From the NCBI GenBank assembly GCA_965277275.1, contig CBDICG010000002.1, forward strand, positions 3,038,001 through 3,102,000: DNA of 64,000 nt, written 5' to 3'. The position numbers were made by a program, and so were the translations under genes. The notes below the pieces were generated by a model. The model was given only the letters and a program-made list of their open reading frames with translations. It ran no database searches and was not told the DNA's origin. The first letter of the stretch is position 1; each line of letters opens with the position of its first letter. Below are positions 18,589 through 27,947 of this stretch, one piece after another. The DNA is from HLUCCA09 sp965277275 (GTDB taxonomy: Bacteria > Pseudomonadota > Alphaproteobacteria > Rhodobacterales > Rhodobacteraceae).

Positions 18589-19335
18589 ATGAGCAAGCCC
18601 CTGGCCCTGGTGACCGGCGGTGCGCAAGGCATCGGATATGCCTGCGGCGAAGCCCTGAAAGATGACGGCTACGACGTGATCCTGTCGGACGTGAACGCGG
18701 AGCTTCTTGCCGAAGCCGCGGCGAAGCTCGGCGCGGTGGCGCTGCCTTGCGACATGGGCGACGCTGCAGCGATCGGCGCCATGTTCGACCGTATCGAGGC
18801 AGACCACGGGCCCGTCGCAGCGTTGGTCAACAACGCTGGTATCGCCGCGCCGGGTGACTTTCTGACCTACGATCTGGAGACGTTCGACCGGGTGCTGGGG
18901 ATCAACCTGCGCGGGGTCTTCGTGGCGACACAGCGCGCCGCGCGCAAGATGATCGACGCGGGCATCGAGGGCTCCATCGTCAACATGTCCTCAATCAACG
19001 CGCAGGTCGCCATTCCTGCGATCCCCGCCTATTGCGCGTCCAAGGGCGGGTTGATGCAGCTGACCAAGGTCGCGGCCCTCGCTCTTGCGCCCAAGAACAT
19101 CCGGGTCAACGCGGTGGGGCCAGGCTCCATCGATACCGCGATGATGGCGGGCGTGAATTCCAATCCCGATGCGCTTGCGATGGCCATGTCGCGCACGCCC
19201 CTGGGCAGGCCGGGGACAGCGCGGGAGATCGGCGATGTCGTTGCGTTTCTGTGCTCGGAGAAGGCAAGCTACATCACCGGTGAGACGATTTACGCCGATG
19301 GAGGGCGCCTCGGGCTCAACTACGTCATGCCTTGA
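18589..19335 (+). CDS. Short-chain dehydrogenase/reductase
   Basis: 248 residues: TGGAQGIGYA nucleotide motif near residue 9, NNAG, catalytic Ser in NMSSINAQ with Tyr-x-x-x-Lys in AYCASKGG, and a C-terminal YITGETIYADGGRLGLNYV. Classical cytoplasmic SDR of the FabG-like group. Last gene of the flavoenzyme-hyuAB operon. It probably oxidises or reduces the acyclic product of ring opening. Convergent with the ScfR-like regulator, 45 bp between the two stops. Confidence 0.87.
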   Translation: MSKPLALVTGGAQGIGYACGEALKDDGYDVILSDVNAELLAEAAAKLGAVALPCDMGDAAAIGAMFDRIEADHGPVAALVNNAGIAAPGDFLTYDLETFDRVLGINLRGVFVATQRAARKMIDAGIEGSIVNMSSINAQVAIPAIPAYCASKGGLMQLTKVAALALAPKNIRVNAVGPGSIDTAMMAGVNSNPDALAMAMSRTPLGRPGTAREIGDVVAFLCSEKASYITGETIYADGGRLGLNYVMP

Positions 19336-19380
19336 TCGGCGCGAGGAGGCCCACACGACCGCGTTGGGGCGCGGCTTCGA

Positions 19381-20805
19381 TCATTCGACGTGAAAAGGCA
19401 CGACATTGCGTGCGTGGTGATTGACCTTGATGTCGCGCGCGAGGGGCGGAACGGACCGATGCGCACATTCGCTGCGCTCGCAGATCCGGCATCCGGTGCC
19501 AATCGGCTCGAACCGATCCACGTTGGCCACGTCGAGATCATCGGCGTAGACAAGCGCGCTCGCGAATTTCGCCTCGCACCCCAGACCAATGGCGTACTTT
19601 CGCGCGGCTTTGCGGAAATCGGTACTCTGGATCGTCTTGCTGAAGGCGAGGCACAGGTAGCGGAGCCCGTCTGGTGTGCTGGCGAGTTGCCGCTGGATCT
19701 CGCCGTGGCTTTCGAAGGCGCTGTGGATGTTCCAGAGCGGGCAGGAGCCGCCGAAGCGCGTGAATTGCAGGCTCGTTGCGCTGTGCCGCTTGGTGATGTT
19801 GCCCGCGCGGTCGATCCTGAGGAAGTAGAACGGCACCCCCTTGTTGCCGGGCCGTTGCAGCATGCTGAGCCTATGGCAGACCTGTTCGCGACTGGCGTCG
19901 AACCGGAAGGCAAGCTTGTCGAGATCATGGCGTGTCTGCGCCGCTGCTTCGAGAAACTCTCCGTATGGCAGCACGACAGCCCCGGCGAAGTAGTTGGCGA
20001 AGGTCATGCGGCAGACCTCGCGGGCGCTGTCGCTGTGAAACCCGGCTTCGTCGAGCAATCGCTCGATCAGGGCGCCCTGCTCGAGCAATCCGACCTGGTA
20101 GGCCATCTGGAAGAGGTTCGTGGCAGCAGTCGATTTGGCGCTCAGATGCAGGGTGTGCGTGACAGGGTCGTAGCGGCGGATCGCGCCCGCTTCGGCGGCG
20201 CCCTTCGTCTCGACCACACGGATGCCGTGCGCGTCGCTGAGGTAATCGGCGAGCAGCACATAGCGTTGCTTGTCACTCCGCGTGATCGTCCGGGCGAAGG
20301 CTTCCGCGGCCCGGTCCAGCTCGTCGATATAGTTGTCCTTGTAGTGAAAGTAGTCGCGCACCTCCTCATAGGGGACGGGGGCAACAGCGGCTTCCGTCTG
20401 CGACAGCGTGGAATCGATCTGGCCCAGCTGCTCGCGTGTTTTCTGGAACACCTGGTAGAGCCCGAGGAACGCGCGGACCATGTTGGGGGTGTTGGACGCT
20501 GCGATTTTCAGCTCCTGCGGCAGGATCTTGGTATCCGCAAAGACCGGATCGGCGAGGATCTCTCCAAGGTCGACTGCGATCTTCCCGGACTCGTCGAGCG
20601 CGAGTTCCGAGAGATCGAAGGCGAAGCTGTTGAACAGAGCCAGGATCACCGAGGCCGACAGCGAGCGGTGATTGTTCTCGATCTGGTTGAGGTAACTTGT
20701 TGAAATGCCGAGCTTTGCCGCAAACTCTGCCTGAGTCATCTTGTGGCTCTGCCGCAGATGACGAATGCGGGCGCCGGCAAAGACTTTTCGTAGATCGTCG
20801 CTCAT
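19381..20805 (-). CDS. ScfR-type short-chain fatty-acyl regulator (XRE HTH plus ImmA/IrrE-like domain)
   Basis: 474 residues. An XRE helix-turn-helix (IRHLRQSHKMTQAEFAAKLGISTSYLNQIENNHR, residues 14-47) is followed by a linker, an ImmA/IrrE-like region in which no HExxH metal site is visible (NLFQMAYQVGLLEQGA lies in that place), and a Cys-rich tail GTGCRICERSECAHRSVPPL typical of the family of RamB and PccR. Those proteins sense acyl-CoAs such as propionyl-CoA and control acetate or propionate genes. Here it is divergent from phaB-prpE-phaA-phaC, so it likely switches PHA synthesis with acyl-CoA level. Confidence 0.87.
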   Translation of the reverse strand: MSDDLRKVFAGARIRHLRQSHKMTQAEFAAKLGISTSYLNQIENNHRSLSASVILALFNSFAFDLSELALDESGKIAVDLGEILADPVFADTKILPQELKIAASNTPNMVRAFLGLYQVFQKTREQLGQIDSTLSQTEAAVAPVPYEEVRDYFHYKDNYIDELDRAAEAFARTITRSDKQRYVLLADYLSDAHGIRVVETKGAAEAGAIRRYDPVTHTLHLSAKSTAATNLFQMAYQVGLLEQGALIERLLDEAGFHSDSAREVCRMTFANYFAGAVVLPYGEFLEAAAQTRHDLDKLAFRFDASREQVCHRLSMLQRPGNKGVPFYFLRIDRAGNITKRHSATSLQFTRFGGSCPLWNIHSAFESHGEIQRQLASTPDGLRYLCLAFSKTIQSTDFRKAARKYAIGLGCEAKFASALVYADDLDVANVDRFEPIGTGCRICERSECAHRSVPPLARDIKVNHHARNVVPFHVE

Positions 20806-20813
20806 TCACTTTT

Positions 20814-20843
20814 TCGCATATCGCACATCGCATATTGTAATAT
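20814..20843. promoter_or_regulatory. Tandem heptamers and small inverted repeat in the regulator/phaB promoter
   Basis: Three back-to-back heptamers TCGCATA, TCGCACA, TCGCATA (20814-20834) run into ATATT-GT-AATAT (20832-20843). They lie 9-38 bp upstream of the regulator start and about 110 bp before phaB, in an AT-rich patch unlike its surroundings. Position suggests an operator for the ScfR-like protein. No TTTGCAAA, the site known for RamB/PccR, was seen. Confidence 0.45.
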
Positions 20844-20951
20844 TTTACATGGTAACACGTTCAGTCCTCGACGCACAGCCTGCTGAACCTCTAGGCACAT
20901 GTCCAACGCACGAAGCCGCAAAAAACGGCAGAGGGACAGGAGCGATTGAAC

Positions 20952-21677
20952 ATGGCGAAAGTTGCATTGGTCACCGGCGGCACACGCGGCATTGGCGCGG
21001 CAATCGGCAAGGCGTTGGCTGCGGCCGGATACTCCGTTGCCGCCAACTACGCGGGGAATGACGCGGCTGCCGCAGAGTTCACGCAATCCACGGGCATTCC
21101 GACCTACAAGTGGTCAGTCGGCGACTATGAGGCCTGCGTTGAAGGGATCTCGCAAGTCGAGGCGGATCTCGGCCCGATCGACGTGCTCGTGAACAACGCG
21201 GGCATCACCCGCGACGGCATGTTCCACAAGATGACCAAGGACAAGTGGGACGCTGTCATCAATACCAACCTGAATGGTCTCTTCCACATGACCCACCCCG
21301 TGTGGTCCGGCATGCGCGAGCGCAAGTTCGGCCGGGTGATCAACATCTCATCGGTCAACGGGCAAAAAGGGCAGGCCGGGCAATCGAACTATTCGTCGGC
21401 AAAGGCGGGGGATCTCGGCTTTACCCGCGCACTGGCGCAGGAAGGGGCCCGTGCGGGCATCACCGTCAATGCGGTCTGTCCGGGATACATCGGCACCGAG
21501 ATGGTGCGCGCGATCGACGAGGACGTGCTGAACAAGCACATCCTGCCGCAGATCCCCGTTGGCCGCTTGGGCGAGCCTGACGAGATCGCGCGCTGCGTGG
21601 TGTTTCTCGCCTCCGACGACGCGGGCTTCATCAACGGCTCTACGATCTCCGCAAACGGCGGCCAATTCTTCAGCTGA
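20952..21677 (+). CDS. phaB: Acetoacetyl-CoA reductase
   Basis: 241 residues from ATG 20952 (ACAGGAGCG upstream; TTG 20946 is a weaker option). SDR features: TGGTRGIG (8-15), NNAGITRDGMFHKM (81-94), NISSVNGQKGQAGQSNYSSAKAG with Tyr147 and Lys151, all typical of PhaB. It would reduce acetoacetyl-CoA with NADPH to (R)-3-hydroxybutyryl-CoA, the PHA monomer. First gene of the PHA cassette and divergent from the regulator; 36 bp to prpE. Confidence 0.92.
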   Translation: MAKVALVTGGTRGIGAAIGKALAAAGYSVAANYAGNDAAAAEFTQSTGIPTYKWSVGDYEACVEGISQVEADLGPIDVLVNNAGITRDGMFHKMTKDKWDAVINTNLNGLFHMTHPVWSGMRERKFGRVINISSVNGQKGQAGQSNYSSAKAGDLGFTRALAQEGARAGITVNAVCPGYIGTEMVRAIDEDVLNKHILPQIPVGRLGEPDEIARCVVFLASDDAGFINGSTISANGGQFFS

Positions 21678-21713
21678 CGCACCTTGGCAGCGCACCATAG
21701 GGAGGACCAATCC

Positions 21714-23609
21714 ATGGGACAGTATGCAGACGTTTATGCCGGTTGGCAGAACGACCCGGAGGGATTCTGGGCCGACGCGGCAAAACACGTGGATTGGACC
21801 ACGCCGCCCACCAAGGTGCTCGACGACAGCGCAGCCCCGCTCTACCGCTGGTTTGCCGATGCCGAGGGCAACACGTGCTACAACGCGGTGGACCGGCACG
21901 TTGCGGCCGGCAGAGGCGACCAGCCCGCGATCATCCACGACAGCCCGGTGACCGACAGCAAGACGACCGTGACCTACGCTGAGCTGCTCGACCAGGTTGC
22001 GCGCCTTGCGGGCGTCCTGGCGGCACGCGGCGTGGAGAAAGGCGACCGCGTGGTGATCTACATGCCCATGGTGCCTGAAGCGCTGGTAGCGATGCTGGCC
22101 TGTGCGCGGATCGGGGCCGTGCATTCGGTCGTCTTCGGCGGCTTTGCGGCCCACGAACTCGCCGTTCGGATCAACGACGCGGCGCCCAAGGCGGTGCTCA
22201 GCGCGTCCTGCGGGATCGAGGGCAAGCGCGTGATCGCGTACAAGCCGCTCCTCGACGACGCCATCGCGCAATCCGAGCACAAGCCCGACTTCTGCGTGGT
22301 GCTCCAGCGGCCTCAGGCCGAGGCTGCCATGGTCGAGGGCTATGATCTGGACTGGTCGGACGCCACGGCCGCCGCCGAACCGGCAGATTGTGTGCCGGTC
22401 GGTGGGGCGGATCCGCTTTATATCCTTTATACTTCCGGTACGACCGGTCAGCCGAAGGGCGTTGTCCGCCATTCGGGCGGACACATGGTGGCGCTGCTCT
22501 GGACGATGCGGAACCTCTACAACGTCAAGGCGGGGGATGTGTTCTGGGCTGCGTCAGACGTCGGCTGGGTCGTGGGGCACAGCTACATCTGTTACGCGCC
22601 GCTCCTGGCGGGCTGCACGACCATGGTGTTCGAGGGCAAGCCCGTTGGTACCCCCGACCCGGGCACCTTCTGGCGGATCATCGAAGAGCACGACGTAAAG
22701 GTTCTCTTCACCGCCCCCACGGCCCTGCGCGCCATCAAGCGCGAGGATCCGGAGGCGACCTATGTCGGCCAGTACGACCTCAGTGGTTTGCAGGCCCTGT
22801 TTCTCGCGGGTGAGCGCGCCGATCCCGACACGATCAAGTGGGCGCAGACGCACCTTGGAAAGCCGGTGATCGATCATTGGTGGCAGACCGAAACCGGTTG
22901 GGCCATTGCAGCAAACCCACTTGGGATCGAGGAATTGCCGGTCAAGCCCGGCTCCCCCGCGATGCCGATGCCGGGCTACGAGATCGAGATCCTCGACGAC
23001 GCGGGTCACCCCGTCGGGGCTGGCACGCTCGGCGCCATCGCGATCAAGTTGCCGCTGCCGCCGGGCACGCTGCCGACGCTCTGGAACGCCGAGGCGCGCT
23101 ACCGAAAGAGCTATCTCGACACCTTCTCCGGCTACTACGAGACGGGCGATGCGGGCATGAAGGACGAAGATGGATACGTCTATATCATGGCCCGCACCGA
23201 CGACGTCATCAACGTCGCCGGGCACCGGCTTTCCACCGGAGCGATGGAAGAGGTGCTCAGCGCCCATCCCGATGTCGCCGAATGCGCCGTGATCGGTATC
23301 GGCGACACGCTCAAGGGCCAGTCTCCGCTGGGGCTCGTATGCCTCAATGCGGGCGCTGCGCGGAGCGAGGAAGACATCCAGGCCGAATGCGTCAAGCTGG
23401 TCCGGCAAGAGATCGGGCCAGTTGCCGCCTTCAAGCAGTGCATCGTTATTGACGCATTGCCCAAGACGCGCTCCGGCAAGATCCTGAGAGGGACGATGGT
23501 CGCCATAGCCGACGGAACGCCCTGGAAGATGCCGGCAACGATCGACGACCCGACCGTACTCGACGCAATCGCCGACCGCATCAGCGGTCTGGGCCACCCC
23601 ACATCCTGA
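21714..23609 (+). CDS. prpE: Propionyl-CoA synthetase (propionate-CoA ligase)
   Basis: 631 residues from ATG 21714 after GGGAGGACC. AMP-forming acyl-CoA synthetase: P-loop YTSGTTGQPKGVV, the DHWWQTETGW adenylate motif, YYETGDAGMKDEDGYVYIMARTDDVINVAGHRLS, and the C-terminal KTRSGKILR lysine. The N-terminus (YADVYAGWQNDPEGFWADAAKHVDW, then NTCYNAVDRHV) is the PrpE type rather than acetyl-CoA synthetase. It would supply propionyl-CoA. Its place inside a pha operon suggests copolymer (3-hydroxyvalerate) synthesis or acyl-CoA balancing. Confidence 0.9.
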   Translation: MGQYADVYAGWQNDPEGFWADAAKHVDWTTPPTKVLDDSAAPLYRWFADAEGNTCYNAVDRHVAAGRGDQPAIIHDSPVTDSKTTVTYAELLDQVARLAGVLAARGVEKGDRVVIYMPMVPEALVAMLACARIGAVHSVVFGGFAAHELAVRINDAAPKAVLSASCGIEGKRVIAYKPLLDDAIAQSEHKPDFCVVLQRPQAEAAMVEGYDLDWSDATAAAEPADCVPVGGADPLYILYTSGTTGQPKGVVRHSGGHMVALLWTMRNLYNVKAGDVFWAASDVGWVVGHSYICYAPLLAGCTTMVFEGKPVGTPDPGTFWRIIEEHDVKVLFTAPTALRAIKREDPEATYVGQYDLSGLQALFLAGERADPDTIKWAQTHLGKPVIDHWWQTETGWAIAANPLGIEELPVKPGSPAMPMPGYEIEILDDAGHPVGAGTLGAIAIKLPLPPGTLPTLWNAEARYRKSYLDTFSGYYETGDAGMKDEDGYVYIMARTDDVINVAGHRLSTGAMEEVLSAHPDVAECAVIGIGDTLKGQSPLGLVCLNAGAARSEEDIQAECVKLVRQEIGPVAAFKQCIVIDALPKTRSGKILRGTMVAIADGTPWKMPATIDDPTVLDAIADRISGLGHPTS

Positions 23610-23630
23610 TCTTCACGAAAGGAAGAACCA

Positions 23631-24812
23631 ATGAAAGACGTCGTCATCCTTGATGGAGCCCGCACCGCCATCGGAACCTTCGGGGGCTCGCTCGCGGGCA
23701 CAGCGCCGACCGCTCTGGCCACTGCCGTGGCAAAGGAAGCAATGAGCCGCTCGGGCGTCGAGCCCGGTCAGATCGGCACCTCTGTCTTCGGCCACGTGAT
23801 CAACACCGAGGCCAAGGACATGTATATGGGCCGTTTCGCGGCCGTCGAGGCAGGCGTGTCGGAAGACGCCCCGGGCCTCACGGTCAACCGGCTCTGCGGA
23901 TCCGGCGCACAGGCCATCGTGTCGGCTGCCCAGAACATCATGCTGGGGGATGTGGATTATGCGCTGGCCGGTGGGGCCGAGAGCATGTCGCGCTCGCCGC
24001 ATTCCACGCAATCCATCCGCACCGGCCAGAAGATGGGAGATGTCTCGTTCTCCGACATGATGATCGGCGCGCTGAACGACCCCTTCGGTGTGGGCCACAT
24101 GGGCGTGACGGCAGAGAATGTTGCCGCTGAAAACCAGATTACTCGCGAGCAGCAGGACGCCTTCGCTGTCGAGAGCCAGAAACGTGCCGCCGCAGCCGTC
24201 GAGGCCGGACACTTCGAGAGCCAGATCCTGCCGATCGAGGTCAAGGTGAAGCGCGAGATGGTCCCCTTCGCGACGGACGAGCACATCAAGTCCGCCACGA
24301 CGATGGAGAGCCTCGGCAAGCTGCGCCCCGCCTTCAAGAAGGATGGGACAGTCACCGCAGGCAACGCCTCCGGCCTCAACGACGGTGCCGCAGCGCTTGT
24401 GCTCGCGTCTGCCGATGCCGCCGAGGCCGCTGGCCTGAAGCCGCGCGCCCGTCTTCTGGGTTATGCCGTTGCCGGCGTCCGCCACGAAGTGATGGGGATC
24501 GGCCCGATCCCCGCCGTCGGCACCCTCTTGAAAAAGCTCGACATGACGGCGGACCAATTCGATGTGATCGAGTCCAACGAGGCTTTCGCCGCACAGGCCT
24601 GCGCCGTCAATGCCGGGCTCGGGCTGAACACCGACAAGGTGAACCCCAACGGCGGCGCCATCGCGCTGGGCCACCCGATTGGCGCAACCGGCGCTATCAT
24701 CTCGATCAAGGCGCTCTATGAGTTGGAGCGGATCGGCGGTACCTACGGCCTCGTCACGATGTGCATCGGCGGTGGCCAGGGCATCGCGCTGGCGTTCGAG
24801 CGCTTGAACTGA
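23631..24812 (+). CDS. phaA: Acetyl-CoA C-acetyltransferase (beta-ketothiolase)
   Basis: 393 residues with the full thiolase triad: Cys89 (NRLCGSGAQA), His348 (HPIGATGA) and Cys378 (CIGGGQGIA). Length and motifs match biosynthetic thiolases that join two acetyl-CoA, or acetyl-CoA and propionyl-CoA, for PHA. Start ATG 23631 follows GAAAGGAAGAACC. A long open frame on the opposite strand across this gene and phaC is a composition shadow. A palindromic hairpin separates it from phaC. Confidence 0.92.
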   Translation: MKDVVILDGARTAIGTFGGSLAGTAPTALATAVAKEAMSRSGVEPGQIGTSVFGHVINTEAKDMYMGRFAAVEAGVSEDAPGLTVNRLCGSGAQAIVSAAQNIMLGDVDYALAGGAESMSRSPHSTQSIRTGQKMGDVSFSDMMIGALNDPFGVGHMGVTAENVAAENQITREQQDAFAVESQKRAAAAVEAGHFESQILPIEVKVKREMVPFATDEHIKSATTMESLGKLRPAFKKDGTVTAGNASGLNDGAAALVLASADAAEAAGLKPRARLLGYAVAGVRHEVMGIGPIPAVGTLLKKLDMTADQFDVIESNEAFAAQACAVNAGLGLNTDKVNPNGGAIALGHPIGATGAIISIKALYELERIGGTYGLVTMCIGGGQGIALAFERLN

Positions 24813-24821
24813 CGCAGGGCA

Positions 24822-24842
24822 GGGCGCCCCATCCGGGCGCCC
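24822..24842 (+). terminator. Hairpin between phaA and phaC
   Basis: GGGCGCC and GGCGCCC pair across a 7-base loop, 9 bp after the phaA stop. There is no T-run, so partial termination or mRNA processing is more likely than a stop. phaC follows with its own strong AAAGGAGGAG site. Confidence 0.45.
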
Positions 24843-24866
24843 TCGCCACCAAAGGAGGAGATTGCC

Positions 24867-26642
24867 ATGACAGACCCGAAAGCCGACATTCAGCTGCCGG
24901 ATATCGCTGAGACGACGCAGCGCATGATGACCCTGGCCCAAAGGTCTGTTGCCGCGGTCTCCAAGATCCAGGCGCGATCCGTCGCCCAGGCCAGCGGGTC
25001 CGAGTATTCGCTGATGGATGCCACCACCTTGGCGCGGGCGTACGGCAATGTCTGGGCCCGAATGATGACAAATCCGCAGGCGTTCTGGGCCGCCCAGCTT
25101 CAGATCGGGGCAAGTGCGGCGCGCGTCTGGAATGCGATGCTGATGCCACAGGACAGCGAGGTCCGGGACCGCCGCTTCAAGGATGCGAACTGGTCCGAAG
25201 ATCCCGTGTCGCGCAGCTATCGTGACGCCTTTCTGGCGTTCGAGGGCGCCATGGAAGAGCTGCTGGAAACCTTCACCGAAGAGGGGCGCGACGATCTGAG
25301 GGTGAAGTTCTACACGCGGCAGGCCGTCAGTGCGCTCTCTCCGGCGAACTACTTGGCCTCCAACGCTGCCGCGCGCTCGAAGTTGATCGAAACGGGGGGG
25401 CAGAGCGTCCTCGACGGCATCGAGAATCTTCTGACCGATCTGGAACGCGGCGACGGGCGGCTCGACATCGCCACGAATGATTCCGAGGCTTTCAAGGTGG
25501 GCGTCGACCTTGCCACGACGGAAGGGGAGGTGATCTTCCAGAACGAATTGATGCAGCTGATCCAGTATCATCCCCGCACGGAGACCCAGCACAAGGTTCC
25601 GATGCTCTTTGTTCCGGCGTGGATCAACAAATTCTACATCATGGATATGCGGGCCCAGAACAGCCTGATCCGCTACACGCTGGAGCAGGGGCATTCGGTG
25701 TTCGTCATCTCTTGGGCGAACCCGACCAAGGCCCACGCCGATCTCGATTTCACCGACTACATGAAGCTCGGCCCGTTGACCGCGCTCGACGTGATGCGCG
25801 ACATCACCGGCGAAGAGCAGGCCAACGTGCTCGGTTTCTGCATCGGTGGCATCCTCGTGACGGCCATGCTCGGCTACCTCGCCGCCAAGGGCGAGGACCG
25901 GATCAGTAGCGCCACGACACTGGCGACGATGGTCGACTTCAAGGACGTGGGAGAGATCGGTGTCTTCATCGACGACGACCGCCTGGAAGTGCTGCGCGCG
26001 CATATGGAAGAGAAGGGCTACCTGGAGGCGCATCACCTCCAGGATATGTTCTCGATGCTCCGCGAGAATGACCTCATCTGGTCGTTCTACGAGGCCAACT
26101 ACCTGCGGGGCGACAAGCCACGCCCGTTCGATCTGCTCTACTGGAACGCGGATTCGACCCGTCTGCCCAAGGCAATGCTGCTCTGGTATCTTGAAGAGGT
26201 CTACCTTCGCAACAAGCTCCGGGAGCCCGGTGGGCTGGAGATGGACGGGATGAAGATCGACATCTCGGGGATCAAGGCGCCGATGTTCGTCTTGGCCACG
26301 CAGGACGACCACATCGCCCCCTGGACGTCGATCTACCCCGCAACCCAGATCATGGACGATGTGGAGTTTGTTCTGGGGGGGTCAGGCCACATCGCTGGAG
26401 TGATCAATCCCCCTAGCAAGCGCAACAAGTACGGCTATCGGACATCGTCTGACTATCCCGAAACTTCAGAGGCGTTCTTGAACGGCGCAGCGTCCCATGA
26501 GGGCTCGTGGTGGCCGTACTGGAGCGAATGGCTCGCTGGAAAGAGTGGTGAGAGAGGCGCGCCCCGCAAGGTGGCGCGACGCGGCAAGTACAAATCTCTT
26601 GAGCCGGCGCCGGGCAGCTTTGTGATCGCCCCGGCAGAGTAG
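24867..26642 (+). CDS. phaC: Class I poly-(R)-hydroxyalkanoate synthase
   Basis: 591 residues, the usual class I length. Lipase-box-like GFCIGG holds the catalytic Cys325; Asp481 (TQDDHIAPW) and His508 (GGSGHIAG) complete the triad. The N-terminal region and the PANYLASNAAARSKLIETGGQSVLDGIENLLTDLERG segment are typical of PhaC. It polymerises 3-hydroxyacyl-CoA on granule surfaces. Last gene of the phaB-prpE-phaA-phaC set; no phasin, PhaR or depolymerase follows because decayed insertion sequences start right after its stop. Confidence 0.94.
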   Translation: MTDPKADIQLPDIAETTQRMMTLAQRSVAAVSKIQARSVAQASGSEYSLMDATTLARAYGNVWARMMTNPQAFWAAQLQIGASAARVWNAMLMPQDSEVRDRRFKDANWSEDPVSRSYRDAFLAFEGAMEELLETFTEEGRDDLRVKFYTRQAVSALSPANYLASNAAARSKLIETGGQSVLDGIENLLTDLERGDGRLDIATNDSEAFKVGVDLATTEGEVIFQNELMQLIQYHPRTETQHKVPMLFVPAWINKFYIMDMRAQNSLIRYTLEQGHSVFVISWANPTKAHADLDFTDYMKLGPLTALDVMRDITGEEQANVLGFCIGGILVTAMLGYLAAKGEDRISSATTLATMVDFKDVGEIGVFIDDDRLEVLRAHMEEKGYLEAHHLQDMFSMLRENDLIWSFYEANYLRGDKPRPFDLLYWNADSTRLPKAMLLWYLEEVYLRNKLREPGGLEMDGMKIDISGIKAPMFVLATQDDHIAPWTSIYPATQIMDDVEFVLGGSGHIAGVINPPSKRNKYGYRTSSDYPETSEAFLNGAASHEGSWWPYWSEWLAGKSGERGAPRKVARRGKYKSLEPAPGSFVIAPAE

Positions 26643-27180
26643 TGCCGGCACGGCGTTGCGCGCCGCAAAAAGGATCTTGGCGCAGCGAGCAAGTAGCGAA
26701 GTGCCGAAGACCCGCCTTCTCCATGCGTTTGACGCCGATCGCTGAGTTCCGATGCCGGCGGCCAGTCAGCCGTTGGCAATCGCCGTGCGAGGAAGCCCCG
26801 CTGCTGCTCAAAGAGACCGCCTGTCACCATGTCGTATCCGTTCTACGGTGCGACGTGGCAACCCCGACAAGTGAGCACGGATTCAACGCCTCTCGCAGCG
26901 ATGCTCTCTCGCCCGAGAGCGTTGAGCTTTGGGGCAAGCACTTGCTATCGCGTGCAATGTCTCGAGGTGCCTGCCCTGCGTCTTCAAGTGGTTACTGGCC
27001 GGGCGCAGTGCCTGCCGGTTGGATTGAAGGATCTCTCAATCACTGATCGGTCGCCTGTCTTGTCCGGGCTCCGTCCCAACCCTGTCGCGTTTGCCGCGAG
27101 ACAAAGCGAGGCATCCGAACGTACTGGCGTCAACCTCCCGCATCCGTTTGATCCCGTCATGGAGCGACCTGCCTGACCAT
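26643..27180. other. Gene-free decayed stretch after phaC
   Basis: I see no coding frame with recognisable protein features here. Open frames on both strands are short, arginine/serine-rich and inconsistent. The sequence leads into transposase relics, so it is probably degraded mobile DNA. Confidence 0.5.
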
Positions 27181-27189
27181 ATTCGCGCG

Positions 27190-27870
27190 CTCCATTCAGA
27201 GCTAAAGCTGATCGCACCGCGCCAGAACCGATTGAGGCTCCAACTCTTGAGAAAGAAGGAGCGCCCGACTTGGCGTTGCTCGATGGATGAAGGGCCTGGC
27301 CCCTGAAGGCGCTATGCGCAGCAAGAAGCCGAAGGGAACTATCACAGACAAGGCGTAACCATGCCCTCTGAACAAGTGGTGCCGCCAGTCCATTGCACCG
27401 GTACCGCCCCCTGTGGGCAAGCAGCTTTCCCCGCGTGGCAGCAAGGCAGGGACTTGCGTACGTCGCATTTGTCGTCGACCCAGTCGTACGACGTATCGTT
27501 GGTTGGCGCGTCATATAAACGGCCCATTCAGCGTTCGTTCTGTATGCTCTGGGGCAATCCAAAACGCCAACCGGGTTCTTGTGTGTTGCAGCGCTCGGAT
27601 CGCGGTTCGCATTACCGGTCTATTCGGCAAAACGAGCACTGGGCCGAGGCCCGGATCGTGTTGGTCGTTGGCAGCGCAAGCGCCTCGATTGGCAATGCCC
27701 TGCTCTGGGCCGAAATCATCCGTCGGCGCGGGCCATGGAGCAGTCTCGAGGCCAGAAAACGCCACCCTCGAATACGTTGACAGGCTCGACAACTGCCGCA
27801 TCCTCGAACACTTTGTAGACACGGCGCCAGCAGAAGCCAGCTTCCACTCCGCCTTGAAGATATCAGAGAT
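27190..27870 (+). pseudogene. Degraded IS3-family transposase (orfB relic)
   Basis: Fragments in shifting frames align with an IS3-family integrase core: PKGTITDKA-PCPLNK (near 27330-27370), a stretch matching the DFTYV region with many changes, VLQRSDRGSHYRSIRQNEHWAEARI near 27585-27650 (normally HSDRGSQYVSIRYTERLAEAGI), then EIIRRRGPWSSLEA near 27715-27755 (normally EVIHRRGPWRSFEA). Several frameshifts and stops, so non-functional. The DDE residues are partly lost. Old insertion. Confidence 0.7.
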
Positions 27871-27947
27871 GGCGCCGTTCCTAGGCTCAGAACCCATTGA
27901 TTTCAATCGTTCAGCATGGTTCACGGCTCGAAAAGCGAGCTGTAACA

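Noticed and set aside
23613..26312. An 899-codon open frame on the minus strand across phaA and phaC
   Set aside because: It lies antisense to two well-conserved genes with full catalytic residues; long antisense frames are expected at this GC, and its translation has no domain features.
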